From contig NZ_JBHUEK010000025.1 of assembly GCF_042680725.1 (NCBI RefSeq), positions 620,001 to 684,000 on the forward strand: a DNA stretch of 64,000 nucleotides. Reading direction: 5' to 3'. The position numbers were made by a program, and so were the translations under genes. Below are positions 25,704 to 34,442 of this stretch, in pieces (the first letter of the stretch is position 1; every line of letters begins with the position of its first letter). Below the pieces are notes generated by a model. That model was not told the DNA's origin and searched no databases. It saw only the letters and a program-made list of their open reading frames with translations. This DNA comes from Ferdinandcohnia salidurans. GTDB taxonomy: Bacteria > Bacillota > Bacilli > Bacillales > Bacillaceae_L.

Positions 25704-26045
25704 ATGAACTTAGAATGGCTAAAAGTCTTTTTTGCGGCATTTTTTGAAGTGTTTTGGGTGATTGGATTAAAGCATGCAGATAGTTTTTGGACATGGACTG
25801 GAACTGTCATTGCGATCTATATCAGCTTTCATGCACTTATTGCAGCAGGGAAAAAGTTACCGGTTGGTACGGCTTATGCGGTCTTTGTTGGACTAGGTAC
25901 TGCTGGAACTGTCATATCAGAGATTTTGTTTTTTAATGAACCAGTCAAACTGGCAAAGCTTCTATTAATAGGAGTGCTTCTAGTTGGAGTAATTGGTCTG
26001 AAGCTTGTTACAAAAGAAAAGCACTCGGAAGGAGCTGAAGGTTAA
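25704..26045 (+). CDS. ykkC: SMR-family guanidinium exporter subunit YkkC
   Basis: This 113-residue four-helix SMR protein starts MNLEWLKVFFAAFFEVFWVI and continues GLKHADS, closely resembling B. subtilis YkkC (GdnC). The conserved membrane glutamate is in AAFFEVFW (helix 1). Later motifs PVGTAYAVFVGLGTAGTV and LLIGVLLVGVIGLKL match the family. With YkkD it forms a heteromeric guanidinium/H+ antiporter. The riboswitch upstream supports the guanidine role. AAGGGGG lies 8 bases before the ATG, and the stop overlaps the ykkD start by one base. Confidence 0.95.
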   Translation: MNLEWLKVFFAAFFEVFWVIGLKHADSFWTWTGTVIAIYISFHALIAAGKKLPVGTAYAVFVGLGTAGTVISEILFFNEPVKLAKLLLIGVLLVGVIGLKLVTKEKHSEGAEG

Positions 26046-26359
26046 TGGCATGGGTCTCACTCATTATTGCAGGTGTTTTTGAAATGTTAGGAGTTGTGCT
26101 GATTAATCGACTTCATCAAAAGAAAAATTGGCAATCACTAGTCTTACTGCTTGCCTCTTTTGGAGGTAGCTTCCTATTTCTAAGCATAGCGATGGAAACT
26201 TTGCCTATGGGCACGGCATATGCGGTATGGACAGGAATTGGAGCATCTGGTGGAGCCATTTTAGGAATGATCCTATATGGCGAACCGAAAGACTGGAAAC
26301 GATTCTTGTTTATTGGACTCATTATTAGTGCAGCGGTTGGCTTGAAACTGGTAGGATAA
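26045..26359 (+). CDS. ykkD: SMR-family guanidinium exporter subunit YkkD
   Basis: This 104-residue four-helix SMR protein has the conserved glutamate in AGVFEMLGV (helix 1) and ETLPMGTAYAVWTGIGASGG. It resembles B. subtilis YkkD (GdnD). It is coupled to ykkC by a TAATG overlap. Together the pair exports guanidinium under control of the riboswitch. Confidence 0.95.
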   Translation: MAWVSLIIAGVFEMLGVVLINRLHQKKNWQSLVLLLASFGGSFLFLSIAMETLPMGTAYAVWTGIGASGGAILGMILYGEPKDWKRFLFIGLIISAAVGLKLVG

Positions 26360-26361
26360 CC

Positions 26362-26392
26362 TAAAGGGGAGCCTTCATAAGGCTCCCCTTTA
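26362..26392. terminator. Strong hairpin after ykkD
   Basis: TAAAGGGGAGCCTT pairs perfectly with AAGGCTCCCCTTTA (14 bp, loop CAT). The T-tract is weak. A second perfect hairpin (GTCTATTTCC/GGAAATAGAC) follows at 26406-26427, just after the 3' end of the convergent LysR gene. Confidence 0.7.
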
Positions 26393-26433
26393 ATCGACAA
26401 AATCCGTCTATTTCCACGGAAATAGACCAACCC

Positions 26434-27339
26434 TCAGTATTGAAATTTGTCTAAAAATGAGAAATAATCCTTTAAAAAGTCATAAAAGAGCTGTTCAGTA
26501 GGGAGCAATTTTCGCTCTTTGGGAATAATAACACCTACCGAACGGGTCACCTCAGGTTGTAGAACCGAAACCTTCACAGTAGAACGTGGTATATTTTCAA
26601 TTAAGGTCACCTCAGGAATAATTGTTATTCCTAGTCCTGCTGAAACAAGACCTTTAATGGCATCAATATCTTCTCCTTCAAAGGAAACTGTCGGCTGAAA
26701 GCCCAGCTGGTTACATGCTTTTACAATGATATCTCGTAAGATAAATCCATTCGGAAATAATACGAACTGTTCTTCTTTTAATTGGCTAAGACTTAATGAC
26801 TTATTCTCAGCAAGTGGATGCGCCCGTGGTAAAAGTGCCACCATCTTATCCGTAAATAAAGTAGTGCCAGTAATCTTCTTTTCCTGATTTGGCACGGGTC
26901 CTAACAGAGCCATGTCGATTTCGCCTGTTCTCACTCGGTCAATTAAAGAATAATAATTTCCTTGTGACAATGAAAACTTTACTTGTGGGTGACGTTCACG
27001 AAATGCAGATATCATTGTTGGTAAGGTATAAGCTGCTAAACTACTAGGAAATCCGATTCGAATTGTTCCTCGTTCAGGATCTAAATATTCTTCAATCTCA
27101 CGTTTTGCATTATCTAGTACATTTAATGCCTGCTCGACATGATCTAAAAAAACTCTTCCGATCGGCGTTAATTTCACATTTCGTCCATCTCGAATAAACA
27201 AGTCTACACCTAATTCGGATTCAAGGTTGAACAATTGCCTACTTACTGCCGATTGTGCAATATGCATTGAATTCGCCGCTTCCGTAACATGTTCTCGTTT
27301 TGCAACTTCAATAAAATAAGTTAATTGTCTAAGTTCCAC
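26434..27339 (-). CDS. LysR-family regulator, GltC-like
   Basis: This 301-residue LysR protein starts MELRQLTYFIEVAKREHVTE and continues AANSMHIAQSAVSRQLFNLE, the winged-helix region. The effector domain contains GEDIDAIKGLVSAGLG, almost as in B. subtilis GltC, the activator of glutamate synthase. Here it is divergent from glutamate dehydrogenase, not gltAB, so it probably controls gdhA in response to carbon/nitrogen status. That assignment is inference from similarity and position; the true GltC orthologue could lie elsewhere. Confidence 0.82.
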   Translation of the reverse strand: MELRQLTYFIEVAKREHVTEAANSMHIAQSAVSRQLFNLESELGVDLFIRDGRNVKLTPIGRVFLDHVEQALNVLDNAKREIEEYLDPERGTIRIGFPSSLAAYTLPTMISAFRERHPQVKFSLSQGNYYSLIDRVRTGEIDMALLGPVPNQEKKITGTTLFTDKMVALLPRAHPLAENKSLSLSQLKEEQFVLFPNGFILRDIIVKACNQLGFQPTVSFEGEDIDAIKGLVSAGLGITIIPEVTLIENIPRSTVKVSVLQPEVTRSVGVIIPKERKLLPTEQLFYDFLKDYFSFLDKFQY

Positions 27340-27484
27340 AAGGTGTCCTCCTTAATCCATCTCATTACGGCATTGTTTATATCTTTTATTAATATTGTTT
27401 AGATTAATTATTCATTATAAAATAATAAATATCAAGAATTTACAGATAAAACGTCCGTTTATTTTTTTTGTACTAAAAATGGAG

Positions 27485-27546
27485 TTCAAAAAGGTGGATT
27501 AAAAGGACCAAGAAATGTGATGTGTCATTTTAACCGAACTTATTGA
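27485..27546. repeat. MITE-like dispersed element, internally deleted copy, in the gdhA leader
   Basis: It begins TTCAAAAAGGTGGATTAAAA and continues GGACCAAGAA, and ends GTGTCATTTTAACCGAACTT then ATTGA. Both ends match the longer copy at 52136-52276, with about 80 internal bases missing. It ends 43 bases before the gdhA start and so lies in or near its promoter or 5' leader. Confidence 0.65.
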
Positions 27547-27589
27547 CTTCATCAAAAAATATATAGCAAAGAAAGGGTGAATGTACACG

Positions 27590-28975
27590 ATGGCTATGAT
27601 CGAAAAGTCTATTCCTGTACCAGAGTTAAAACAAGCAACCGATTATATGAACAAAGTATATGAGGAGGTTAAGAAGAGAAATCCTCATGAACCAGAGTTC
27701 CACCAAGCAGTAAAGGAAATTTTCCTTTCTCTTGTACCTGTGTTTGCTAAAAATCCAAAATACATGAAACACGCGATTTTGGAAAGACTCGTTGAACCGG
27801 AAAGAATGATTACATTCCGAGTACCTTGGGTTGATGACCAAGGCGAAATCCATGTAAATCGTGGCTATCGTGTTCAGTTTAACAGTGCACTTGGCCCTTA
27901 TAAAGGTGGTTTGCGTTTCCACCCATCCGTTAACTCAAGTATCATTAAGTTCCTCGGCTTTGAACAAATCCTTAAAAACTCTTTAACTGGCCTTCCAATC
28001 GGTGGAGGTAAGGGTGGATCTGACTTTGATCCGAAAGGAAAATCGGATAACGAAGTTATGCGATTTACGCAAAGCTTTATGACTGAATTAGCTAGACATA
28101 TTGGTCCTGATATCGATGTACCAGCTGGAGATATCGGCGTAGGAGCAAGAGAAGTCGGCTACATGTTTGGTCAATACAAAAGACTTCAAGGTAGCTTTGA
28201 AGCAGGCGTTCTTACTGGAAAAGGCCTTGGCTATGGCGGAAGCTTAGTTCGTACAGAAGCAACAGGCTATGGTACTGTCTACTTTGTTGAGGAAATGCTG
28301 AAAGAACAAGGTCTTTCTTTTGAAGGAAGCACAGTTGTCGTTTCAGGTTCCGGTAATGTTTCTATTTATGCGATTGAAAAAGCTCAACAACTTGGTGCAA
28401 AAGTGGTTGCATGTAGTGATTCAAACGGCTATATCTATGATGAAAATGGGTTAGACCTTGAATCCATCAAACGTATCAAAGAAGTTGAACGTAAACGTAT
28501 TAGTGAATATGTATTAGAACACCCAGAAGCAGAATATATTGAAGGCTGCTCAGGTATCTGGTCAATCCCTTGTGATATTGCATTACCTTGTGCAACTCAA
28601 AATGAAATTGACAGTGAATCAGCTCAAACACTCATTTCAAATGGTGTAAAGGCAATTGGTGAGGGTGCAAACATGCCTTCTACTTTAGAAGCAATTGATT
28701 TATTCATTGAAAGCAATGTCCTATTCGGACCAGCGAAAGCAGTTAATGCAGGTGGTGTTGCCGTTTCTGCACTTGAAATGTCACAAAACAGCATGAGACT
28801 TTCTTGGTCATTTGAAGAAGTCGACAGCAAGCTTCAGGACATCATGGCTTCGATTTATCGCAATAGCATGGATGCAGCTGAAGAATATGGCCATCCTGGA
28901 AACCTTGTATATGGAGCTAACATCGCCGGCTTCCTAAAAGTAGCTGACGCAATGATCGCTCACGGTGTCATTTAA
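27590..28975 (+). CDS. gdhA: Glutamate dehydrogenase, NADP-specific type
   Basis: This enzyme of about 461 residues interconverts 2-oxoglutarate plus ammonia and glutamate. It belongs to the hexameric GDH class of about 450 residues typical of NADP-linked anabolic enzymes: the N-terminus matches that class, GGLRFHPSVN and GGGKGGSDFDPKGKS hold substrate and catalytic Lys residues, and VSGSGNVSIYAIEKAQQLGA is the dinucleotide fold. It is distinct from the shorter catabolic RocG/GudB enzymes of B. subtilis. ATG 27590 (MAMIEK) has about 10 bases to GGGTG; ATG 27581 abuts it and is less likely. A terminator follows. Confidence 0.92.
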   Translation: MAMIEKSIPVPELKQATDYMNKVYEEVKKRNPHEPEFHQAVKEIFLSLVPVFAKNPKYMKHAILERLVEPERMITFRVPWVDDQGEIHVNRGYRVQFNSALGPYKGGLRFHPSVNSSIIKFLGFEQILKNSLTGLPIGGGKGGSDFDPKGKSDNEVMRFTQSFMTELARHIGPDIDVPAGDIGVGAREVGYMFGQYKRLQGSFEAGVLTGKGLGYGGSLVRTEATGYGTVYFVEEMLKEQGLSFEGSTVVVSGSGNVSIYAIEKAQQLGAKVVACSDSNGYIYDENGLDLESIKRIKEVERKRISEYVLEHPEAEYIEGCSGIWSIPCDIALPCATQNEIDSESAQTLISNGVKAIGEGANMPSTLEAIDLFIESNVLFGPAKAVNAGGVAVSALEMSQNSMRLSWSFEEVDSKLQDIMASIYRNSMDAAEEYGHPGNLVYGANIAGFLKVADAMIAHGVI

Positions 28976-28985
28976 TAAGTCATTC

Positions 28986-29020
28986 AAAAGCTGTTTCCTC
29001 TTTAGGAAGCAGCTTTTTTT
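28986..29020 (+). terminator. Terminator of gdhA
   Basis: AAAAGCTGTTTCCT pairs with AGGAAGCAGCTTTT (one mismatch, loop CTTT), then a T-run. Confidence 0.87.
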
Positions 29021-29032
29021 CATACTCATAAA

Positions 29033-29072
29033 CAAAAAAAGCCACATGCTCTCTCATTGGAGCATGTGCCTT
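29033..29072 (-). terminator. Terminator of the odhAB operon
   Basis: On the minus strand GGCACATGCTC pairs with GAGCATGTGGC (one mismatch), followed by TTTTTTT. Confidence 0.82.
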
Positions 29073-29078
29073 TATGAA

Positions 29079-30329
29079 TCAACCTTCTAATAATAGATCT
29101 TCTGGATCTTCTAATAGTTCTTTTACTTTTACTAGGAATCCTACGGCGTCTCTACCGTCGATGATTCTGTGGTCATAAGATAATGCCACATACATCATTG
29201 GACGTACTTCAACCGTATCATTTTTATCAACTACTACAGGACGTCTTTGGATCTTGTGCATTCCTAAAATACCGACCTGTGGTGCGTTAATAATAGGTGT
29301 TGAGTTTAGAGAACCGAATGTTCCACCGTTAGTAATTGTGAAAGTTCCACCTTGAAGGTCGCCTAGACCTAATTGATTGTTTCTTGCTTTTTCAGCTAAG
29401 CGCCCGATTTCAGATTCAATTCCTGCAAAGCTTAATGTATCTGCATTACGTACAACTGGTACAACTAAGCCCTCATCTGTAGATACGGCAACACCGATGT
29501 CATAGAAATTCTTTAGAAGGATTTCATTTCCTTGAATCTCAGCATTTACATATGGATATGCCTTTAATGCTCCAATAACCGCTTTTGTGAAGAATGACAT
29601 GAAACCAAGTTTTACGCCATGCTTTTTGAAGAAAGCGTCTTTACGACGATTTCTTACGTCCATAACAGCAGTCATATCAACTTCATTAAATGTTGTTAAC
29701 ATTGCTGCTGTGTGTTGTGCTTCAACAAGACGTTTTGCAATTGTTTGACGACGTCTAGACATTTTAATGCGTTCTACACGTGGATCGTCATTTACCACTG
29801 GTGCAACTGCAGGTTGTTTTGCAGCTGGCGCTGGAGTTGCTGGTGCTGTTTGAGCTTGCTTATAAGCCTCAACACCTTCAACACGAACACGTCCTAGTGG
29901 ATCTTTATATGGTACTTCATTTAAGTCAATGCCAAGTTCTCTTGCTCTTTTTCTCGCTGCAGGTGAAGCAATTGCTGGCTTGCCTTTTTCTTCTGTAGAT
30001 GCTTCTGCAACTGGTTCTGATTTTGCTGCTTCAGCTTGTGGTGCTGCCTCAGCTTTAGGTTCTTCAGCAGGTGCTGGTGCACTTGATTCTGAACCATTTT
30101 CATCAAGCTTTGCAATAACTTGACCAACTTCAACATTATCACCAGGTTGGAATAAGAATTGCTTGATAACACCTGTATGCTCACTGTTAATTTCAACGTT
30201 TACTTTATCAGTTTCAAGTTCAGCGATTGACTCACCTTTATTCACGAGTTCGCCTTCTTTTTTTAACCATTCAACAATTGTTCCTTCTGTAATGGACTCA
30301 GCTAATTCCGGTACTTTAATTTCGATCAT
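29079..30329 (-). CDS. odhB: 2-Oxoglutarate dehydrogenase E2, dihydrolipoamide succinyltransferase
   Basis: This 416-residue E2 has an N-terminal lipoyl domain with lipoyl-Lys42 in ETDKVNVE, an Ala/Pro/Glu-rich linker (about residues 78-115), a peripheral-subunit-binding domain (about 118-155, ASPAARKRARELGID) and a catalytic domain ending SYDHRIIDGRDAVGFL with the active-site His. It transfers succinyl groups to CoA. ATG 30329 overlaps the odhA stop by ATGA and has AAGGAGGG upstream; a longer frame is an artefact. The E3 gene is not in the window. Confidence 0.97.
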   Translation of the reverse strand: MIEIKVPELAESITEGTIVEWLKKEGELVNKGESIAELETDKVNVEINSEHTGVIKQFLFQPGDNVEVGQVIAKLDENGSESSAPAPAEEPKAEAAPQAEAAKSEPVAEASTEEKGKPAIASPAARKRARELGIDLNEVPYKDPLGRVRVEGVEAYKQAQTAPATPAPAAKQPAVAPVVNDDPRVERIKMSRRRQTIAKRLVEAQHTAAMLTTFNEVDMTAVMDVRNRRKDAFFKKHGVKLGFMSFFTKAVIGALKAYPYVNAEIQGNEILLKNFYDIGVAVSTDEGLVVPVVRNADTLSFAGIESEIGRLAEKARNNQLGLGDLQGGTFTITNGGTFGSLNSTPIINAPQVGILGMHKIQRRPVVVDKNDTVEVRPMMYVALSYDHRIIDGRDAVGFLVKVKELLEDPEDLLLEG

Positions 30330-33166
30330 TGCTGATTCCCTCCTTTGTCTGTAAGCAATGCATCTTGCATAATCCACGCTTGTTCTTGTTTGTGAATATC
30401 TGGGTCACCCGTAGCAGGACTTGAACGCTTCGGTCTACCAATATAATCTAGTTTAATTTCATCAGATAAAATATCCATTAATACCGATTGTAGAGCTGGC
30501 CATGCTCCCATGTTTTTCGGCTCTTCTTGAACCCAAACAACCTCTTCTAGGTTAGGATACTGGCTTACTAGTTCTTCTAGCTCTTTCTTAGGGAATGGAT
30601 ACATTTGCTCCACTCTCGCAATATGAAGAGTATCCGCCTTTTCTGCCGGTAAATTCGCAGCTTCTGTTGCTAAATCAATCGCTACTTTACCTGTACATAA
30701 GATTAGGCGAGTTACTTTGTCTTTGTTCGTTCCCATTCCTGGTTGCTCAAGTAGTGGCTTAAAGCTTCCATCCGTTAAATCAGCTAGTGATGATGCTGTT
30801 TGTGGGTGACGAAGTAGACTCTTAGGAGTCATCACAATCAATGGTCTTGCTTCATCAGTTGAAGTAAGCAATGATTGTCTTCTTAATAAATGGAAGTATT
30901 GAGAAGCGCTTGTTACGTTCGCAACAATCCAGTTATATTCCCCAGCGGCATTTAAGAAACGTTCCACTCTTCCACTTGAGTGCTCTGGACCTTGTCCTTC
31001 GTATCCATGTGGTAAAAGCATAACAAGACCTGATTTTTGGCCCCATTTTGCGTGACCTGAAGATATGAATTGGTCAATAATTGGCTGTGCCACGTTCACA
31101 AAGTCCCCAAATTGTGCTTCCCAAAGGACAAGTGCATTTTCATCTTGAACACTATAGCCATATTCAAATCCTAGAACAGCTGTTTCAGACAATGGACTGT
31201 TATAGATTGAGAATGATGCCTTCGCCTCTGGAATATTATGCAATGGGATATATTTTTCATTAGTTTCATAGTCATTTAAAGCAACATGACGATGAGCGAA
31301 TGTTCCTCTTTCACTATCCTGACCTGTTAAACGAACTGTTTTCCCTTCAGCAAGAACAGATCCGTAAGCGAGTGTTTCAGCTAATGCCCAATCTACTTTG
31401 TTTTCTTCATCTAAAGCCGTTTCACGTCGTTTTAAAATACGTTCAAGCTTCGGATAAACCGTTAGTGATTGAGGCCACTGTAATAGTCCTCTGTTGATAC
31501 TTCTTAATAGGTCTGCAGGTACTGTTGTATCGAATTCTGGAATAGAAGACAATGCTTTTGGCTTCTTCGGCTTCACGCGCTCTTCATTTTCCACAAAATC
31601 ATCAAAAATAGATTGAAGACTTTGCATGAATTCCTCGCGTTTTTTGGTTAGTTCTTCTGTTGTTATTACATTTTCAGCAACAAGCTGATTTCCGTACTTA
31701 TCTGCAATAACAGGGTGATTTGCAACCTTTTTGTACAATAACGGTTGTGTTACGCTCGGGTCATCCATTTCATTGTGACCAAATCGTCTGTATCCAACTA
31801 AATCAATTAAGATATCCTTTTCAAAACGCTTACGATACTCATACGAAAAATGAATTGCAGCAAGACAAGCTTCAGGGTCATCTGCATTTACACGTAAGAT
31901 TGGAATTTCATAACCCTTCGCAAGGTCACTCGCAAAACGAGTTGAACGAGAGTCTGTATTATTTGTTGTAAAACCAACCATATTGTTTGCAATAATATGA
32001 ACAGTTCCCCCAGTATCGTAGCCTTTCAATCTACTTAAGTTTAAAGTTTCAGCTACTACTCCTTCACCAGGGAATGCTGCGTCACCATGGATAAGTACAC
32101 TTATTGCACTTTGCTTATCCTGAACTGGGTAACCAGCTTTACTTGTGTTGTCCTGAGCCGCTCTAGTAATCCCTAACACTACAGGGTTTACAAACTCCAA
32201 GTGACTTGGGTTGTTTGCAAGATTAATACGAGTTACATGCTCTTTAGGACCTTTAACAGCACGGTCAGCACCTAAGTGATATTTCACATCACCAGACCAA
32301 CCATAGTTAATCCCTCTAGAACCTTCTGATGGGATTAACTCTTTGTTTGGTGCATGGTGGAATTCAGAGAAAATGAGTTCATATGGCTTATGCAAAACAT
32401 GTGCAAGCACATTCAAACGGCCACGGTGAGCCATACCGATCATAATATTGTCAGTACCGTCACTATTTCCTTCTTGAATTAAGCGCTCAAGCATTGGGAC
32501 GAGCATATCTAATCCTTCGATTGAGAAACGCTTTTGACCAACGAATGTTTTGTGTAAGAATTTTTCAAAACCATCGACATTCATTAGACGCTCAGCTAAT
32601 TGTTTCTTTTCATCTGCAGTTAGCTTTAAGTTAAGTCCATTGATTTCGACTTGTTGCCTTAACCATTGTCTTTCATCTTCGGAATCAACATGTCCAAATT
32701 CATAAGCAATTGATTGAGTATAAACAGATTTTAAATGCTTATACGCATCCCAACCTGTTTGAACTGAAGGAGGTGCTTCCTCCCAAATATATGTCGCTGG
32801 GATATCCATTAAATCTTCTTTTGTAAGATTATAATAACCAGGCTCTAAAAAGCTGGTATCTGGCATTGGTCTAGTGCGAATTGGGTAAATATCTGCCGCT
32901 ATATGGCCGTACGCACGAATGCTCTTAATTAATTTAACTCCAGATGTGATCGTCTTGATTGTCTTCGGTGAGATACCCCCACTTACTAACTCTGCTGTTG
33001 CTGCTTGCTCATCTGCTGGTGGTGGCCCAAGTTCTTCGAAAAGCGCTTTCACAGAAGGGTCTACTGAACTTGGATCATTCTTGTAATTTTCATACATGTC
33101 AAAGACATAACCCATGTTCGGGCCGTAGAATGACTCCCACACATTTTTCCTTTGTTGATTATCCAT
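30326..33166 (-). CDS. odhA: 2-Oxoglutarate dehydrogenase E1
   Basis: This 946-residue thiamine-diphosphate enzyme decarboxylates 2-oxoglutarate in the TCA cycle. Seen in order: the N-terminal WESFYGPNMGYVFDMYENYK segment, MIGMAHRGRLNVLAHVL, IHGDAAFPGEGVVAETLNLS (ThDP/Mg-binding GDA), GYRRFGHNEMDDPSVTQPL, and C-terminal LPHGYEGQGPEHSSGRVERF. Length is normal for Bacillus OdhA. GGAGG lies about 10 bases before the ATG. It is first in the odhAB operon and divergent from a Crp/Fnr regulator. Confidence 0.98.
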   Translation of the reverse strand: MDNQQRKNVWESFYGPNMGYVFDMYENYKNDPSSVDPSVKALFEELGPPPADEQAATAELVSGGISPKTIKTITSGVKLIKSIRAYGHIAADIYPIRTRPMPDTSFLEPGYYNLTKEDLMDIPATYIWEEAPPSVQTGWDAYKHLKSVYTQSIAYEFGHVDSEDERQWLRQQVEINGLNLKLTADEKKQLAERLMNVDGFEKFLHKTFVGQKRFSIEGLDMLVPMLERLIQEGNSDGTDNIMIGMAHRGRLNVLAHVLHKPYELIFSEFHHAPNKELIPSEGSRGINYGWSGDVKYHLGADRAVKGPKEHVTRINLANNPSHLEFVNPVVLGITRAAQDNTSKAGYPVQDKQSAISVLIHGDAAFPGEGVVAETLNLSRLKGYDTGGTVHIIANNMVGFTTNNTDSRSTRFASDLAKGYEIPILRVNADDPEACLAAIHFSYEYRKRFEKDILIDLVGYRRFGHNEMDDPSVTQPLLYKKVANHPVIADKYGNQLVAENVITTEELTKKREEFMQSLQSIFDDFVENEERVKPKKPKALSSIPEFDTTVPADLLRSINRGLLQWPQSLTVYPKLERILKRRETALDEENKVDWALAETLAYGSVLAEGKTVRLTGQDSERGTFAHRHVALNDYETNEKYIPLHNIPEAKASFSIYNSPLSETAVLGFEYGYSVQDENALVLWEAQFGDFVNVAQPIIDQFISSGHAKWGQKSGLVMLLPHGYEGQGPEHSSGRVERFLNAAGEYNWIVANVTSASQYFHLLRRQSLLTSTDEARPLIVMTPKSLLRHPQTASSLADLTDGSFKPLLEQPGMGTNKDKVTRLILCTGKVAIDLATEAANLPAEKADTLHIARVEQMYPFPKKELEELVSQYPNLEEVVWVQEEPKNMGAWPALQSVLMDILSDEIKLDYIGRPKRSSPATGDPDIHKQEQAWIMQDALLTDKGGNQQ

Positions 33167-33633
33167 TTGTGATTAGCCTCCATATTACATTACATACTTG
33201 TAATACTTAATAGACAATATTTGTATTTTATAGAAATATGACGTCTACACCTACTATACCTCATTTTCCACTGATTTCTAGTAAAATGCTTACATTGGAA
33301 AATTACTGAAAAAAGCCAAAAAAATAGGCAAAATAAGTGTCATTATATAGTCATAATTCTTAATAAATATGTTATTCTTATCTTATAGTCGAAAACAGAA
33401 AGTTTCCTTGATGTAAATCAAGTTTTACAAGTAATTTTTTTAAATAAAAAGTTTTGGAATAACATAAAGTGAAACTCTATTGTAGTACAACAATCCTCTT
33501 GAAGTAAAGGAACCGAAAAAAGTAAGTCATGCTCTTACACTTTCGAAACGATAAGTCGTTTAGACTTCGACAAGGTAGGTAAACTATAGTACAACAAGAG
33601 TCCGCATTTTATGGGCATTTGAAAGGAGAAAAA
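33167..33633. other. Divergent intergenic region between odhA and the Crp/Fnr gene
   Basis: About 470 AT-rich bases have no open frame of interest. The region must carry promoters for odhAB (leftward) and the Crp/Fnr-family gene (rightward). Its one clear signal is the perfect TTGAT-N4-ATCAA palindrome at 33407-33422. A Shine-Dalgarno AAAGGAG sits at 33622-33628. Confidence 0.6.
33407..33422. promoter_or_regulatory. FNR-type box TTGAT-N4-ATCAA
   Basis: CTTGATGTAAATCAAG has perfect 6-base arms around GTAA and exactly matches the classical E. coli FNR consensus. It lies 212 bases upstream of the Crp/Fnr-family gene and about 240 bases from odhA, so it could serve either. Confidence 0.6.
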
Positions 33634-34335
33634 GTGTTCTGTATGATTAGCAGTCCACATGATCCAAGCTCTATTCGACAGGTACCTATTTTTCATGGTT
33701 TAAATGAGAAGGAAATGAACCTTTTACAAAAGGTTACGCAAATTCGCGATTATCAAAAAGGGGAAGTGATTTTTAGAGAAGGTGATCCTTCCGATACCCT
33801 ATATATTATTAGTGAGGGGATCATTAAAATTACAAAAGTGGCAGAGGACGGTAAAGAACAAATCGTTCGTCTCTTATTCCCTGATGACTTTTTCGGCCAG
33901 TCCGCGATGCTTCAATCAGAAAATCATTATGCGAATGCAGTAGCAATTAACGATACTGTTATTTATACGATTCAAAAACAGGATTTTTTTAATACGTTAG
34001 AGCGAAATCACAAAATGGCCCTCCGCTTCATGCGGGCATTAAATGAGCGGATTTATCAAGCCGACGAGTGGATGAGCTTACTTAGCCTAATGGAGGTTGA
34101 ACAGAGATTAGCAAGCGTGCTCCTCTTGTTCAATGACAGGGTTCGCTCCAAAGATGGCCGCTTTAAGCTCCCTATTACTAAAAAGGTTCTAGCGTCTCTC
34201 ATCGGCACAACACCTGAAACCATTAGCCGGAAGTTTGTTAAATTTATTTCTGAAAACCTAATTGAGGTAAATGGACAAAGGGATATTCATATCCTCGATT
34301 TTGAGGGCTTAAAAAAGAAGGCAAAAACATTATAA
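33634..34335 (+). CDS. Crp/Fnr-family transcriptional regulator without Fe-S cysteines
   Basis: This 233-residue protein has an N-terminal cyclic-nucleotide-binding fold (about residues 15-130; YQKGEVIFREGDPSDTLYII) and a C-terminal winged helix (about 150-225) with recognition helix TTPETISRKFVKF. The E-x-x-S-R pattern is that of E. coli FNR. Only one cysteine is present near the N-terminus, so no FNR-type iron-sulfur cluster can form; the signal is unknown. GTG 33634 is chosen because AAAGGAG lies 5 bases before it; ATG 33643 is possible. A palindromic FNR box lies upstream. Confidence 0.85.
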   Translation: MFCMISSPHDPSSIRQVPIFHGLNEKEMNLLQKVTQIRDYQKGEVIFREGDPSDTLYIISEGIIKITKVAEDGKEQIVRLLFPDDFFGQSAMLQSENHYANAVAINDTVIYTIQKQDFFNTLERNHKMALRFMRALNERIYQADEWMSLLSLMEVEQRLASVLLLFNDRVRSKDGRFKLPITKKVLASLIGTTPETISRKFVKFISENLIEVNGQRDIHILDFEGLKKKAKTL

Positions 34336-34342
34336 GTTGCTA

Positions 34343-34372
34343 AACCCACATGAGATGTGGGTTTTTTATTTT
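34343..34372 (+). terminator. Terminator of the Crp/Fnr gene
   Basis: AACCCACAT pairs with ATGTGGGTT (loop GAG), then TTTTATTTT. Confidence 0.87.
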
Positions 34373-34404
34373 GTTGGAAAACGGTGACGTCTTAATCCCA
34401 TAAC

Positions 34405-34431
34405 AAAAAACCCCGACCATTTTTGGTCGGG
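34405..34431 (-). terminator. Terminator of the M23 hydrolase gene
   Basis: On the minus strand CCCGACCA pairs with TGGTCGGG (loop AAAA), followed by GTTTTTTG. Confidence 0.87.
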
Positions 34432-34442
34432 CGCGTTAATCC

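Noticed and set aside
30326..30377. Longer odhB with 16 extra N-terminal residues
   Set aside because: The extension overlaps odhA out of frame and the lipoyl domain starts at the ATG preceded by AAGGAGGG.
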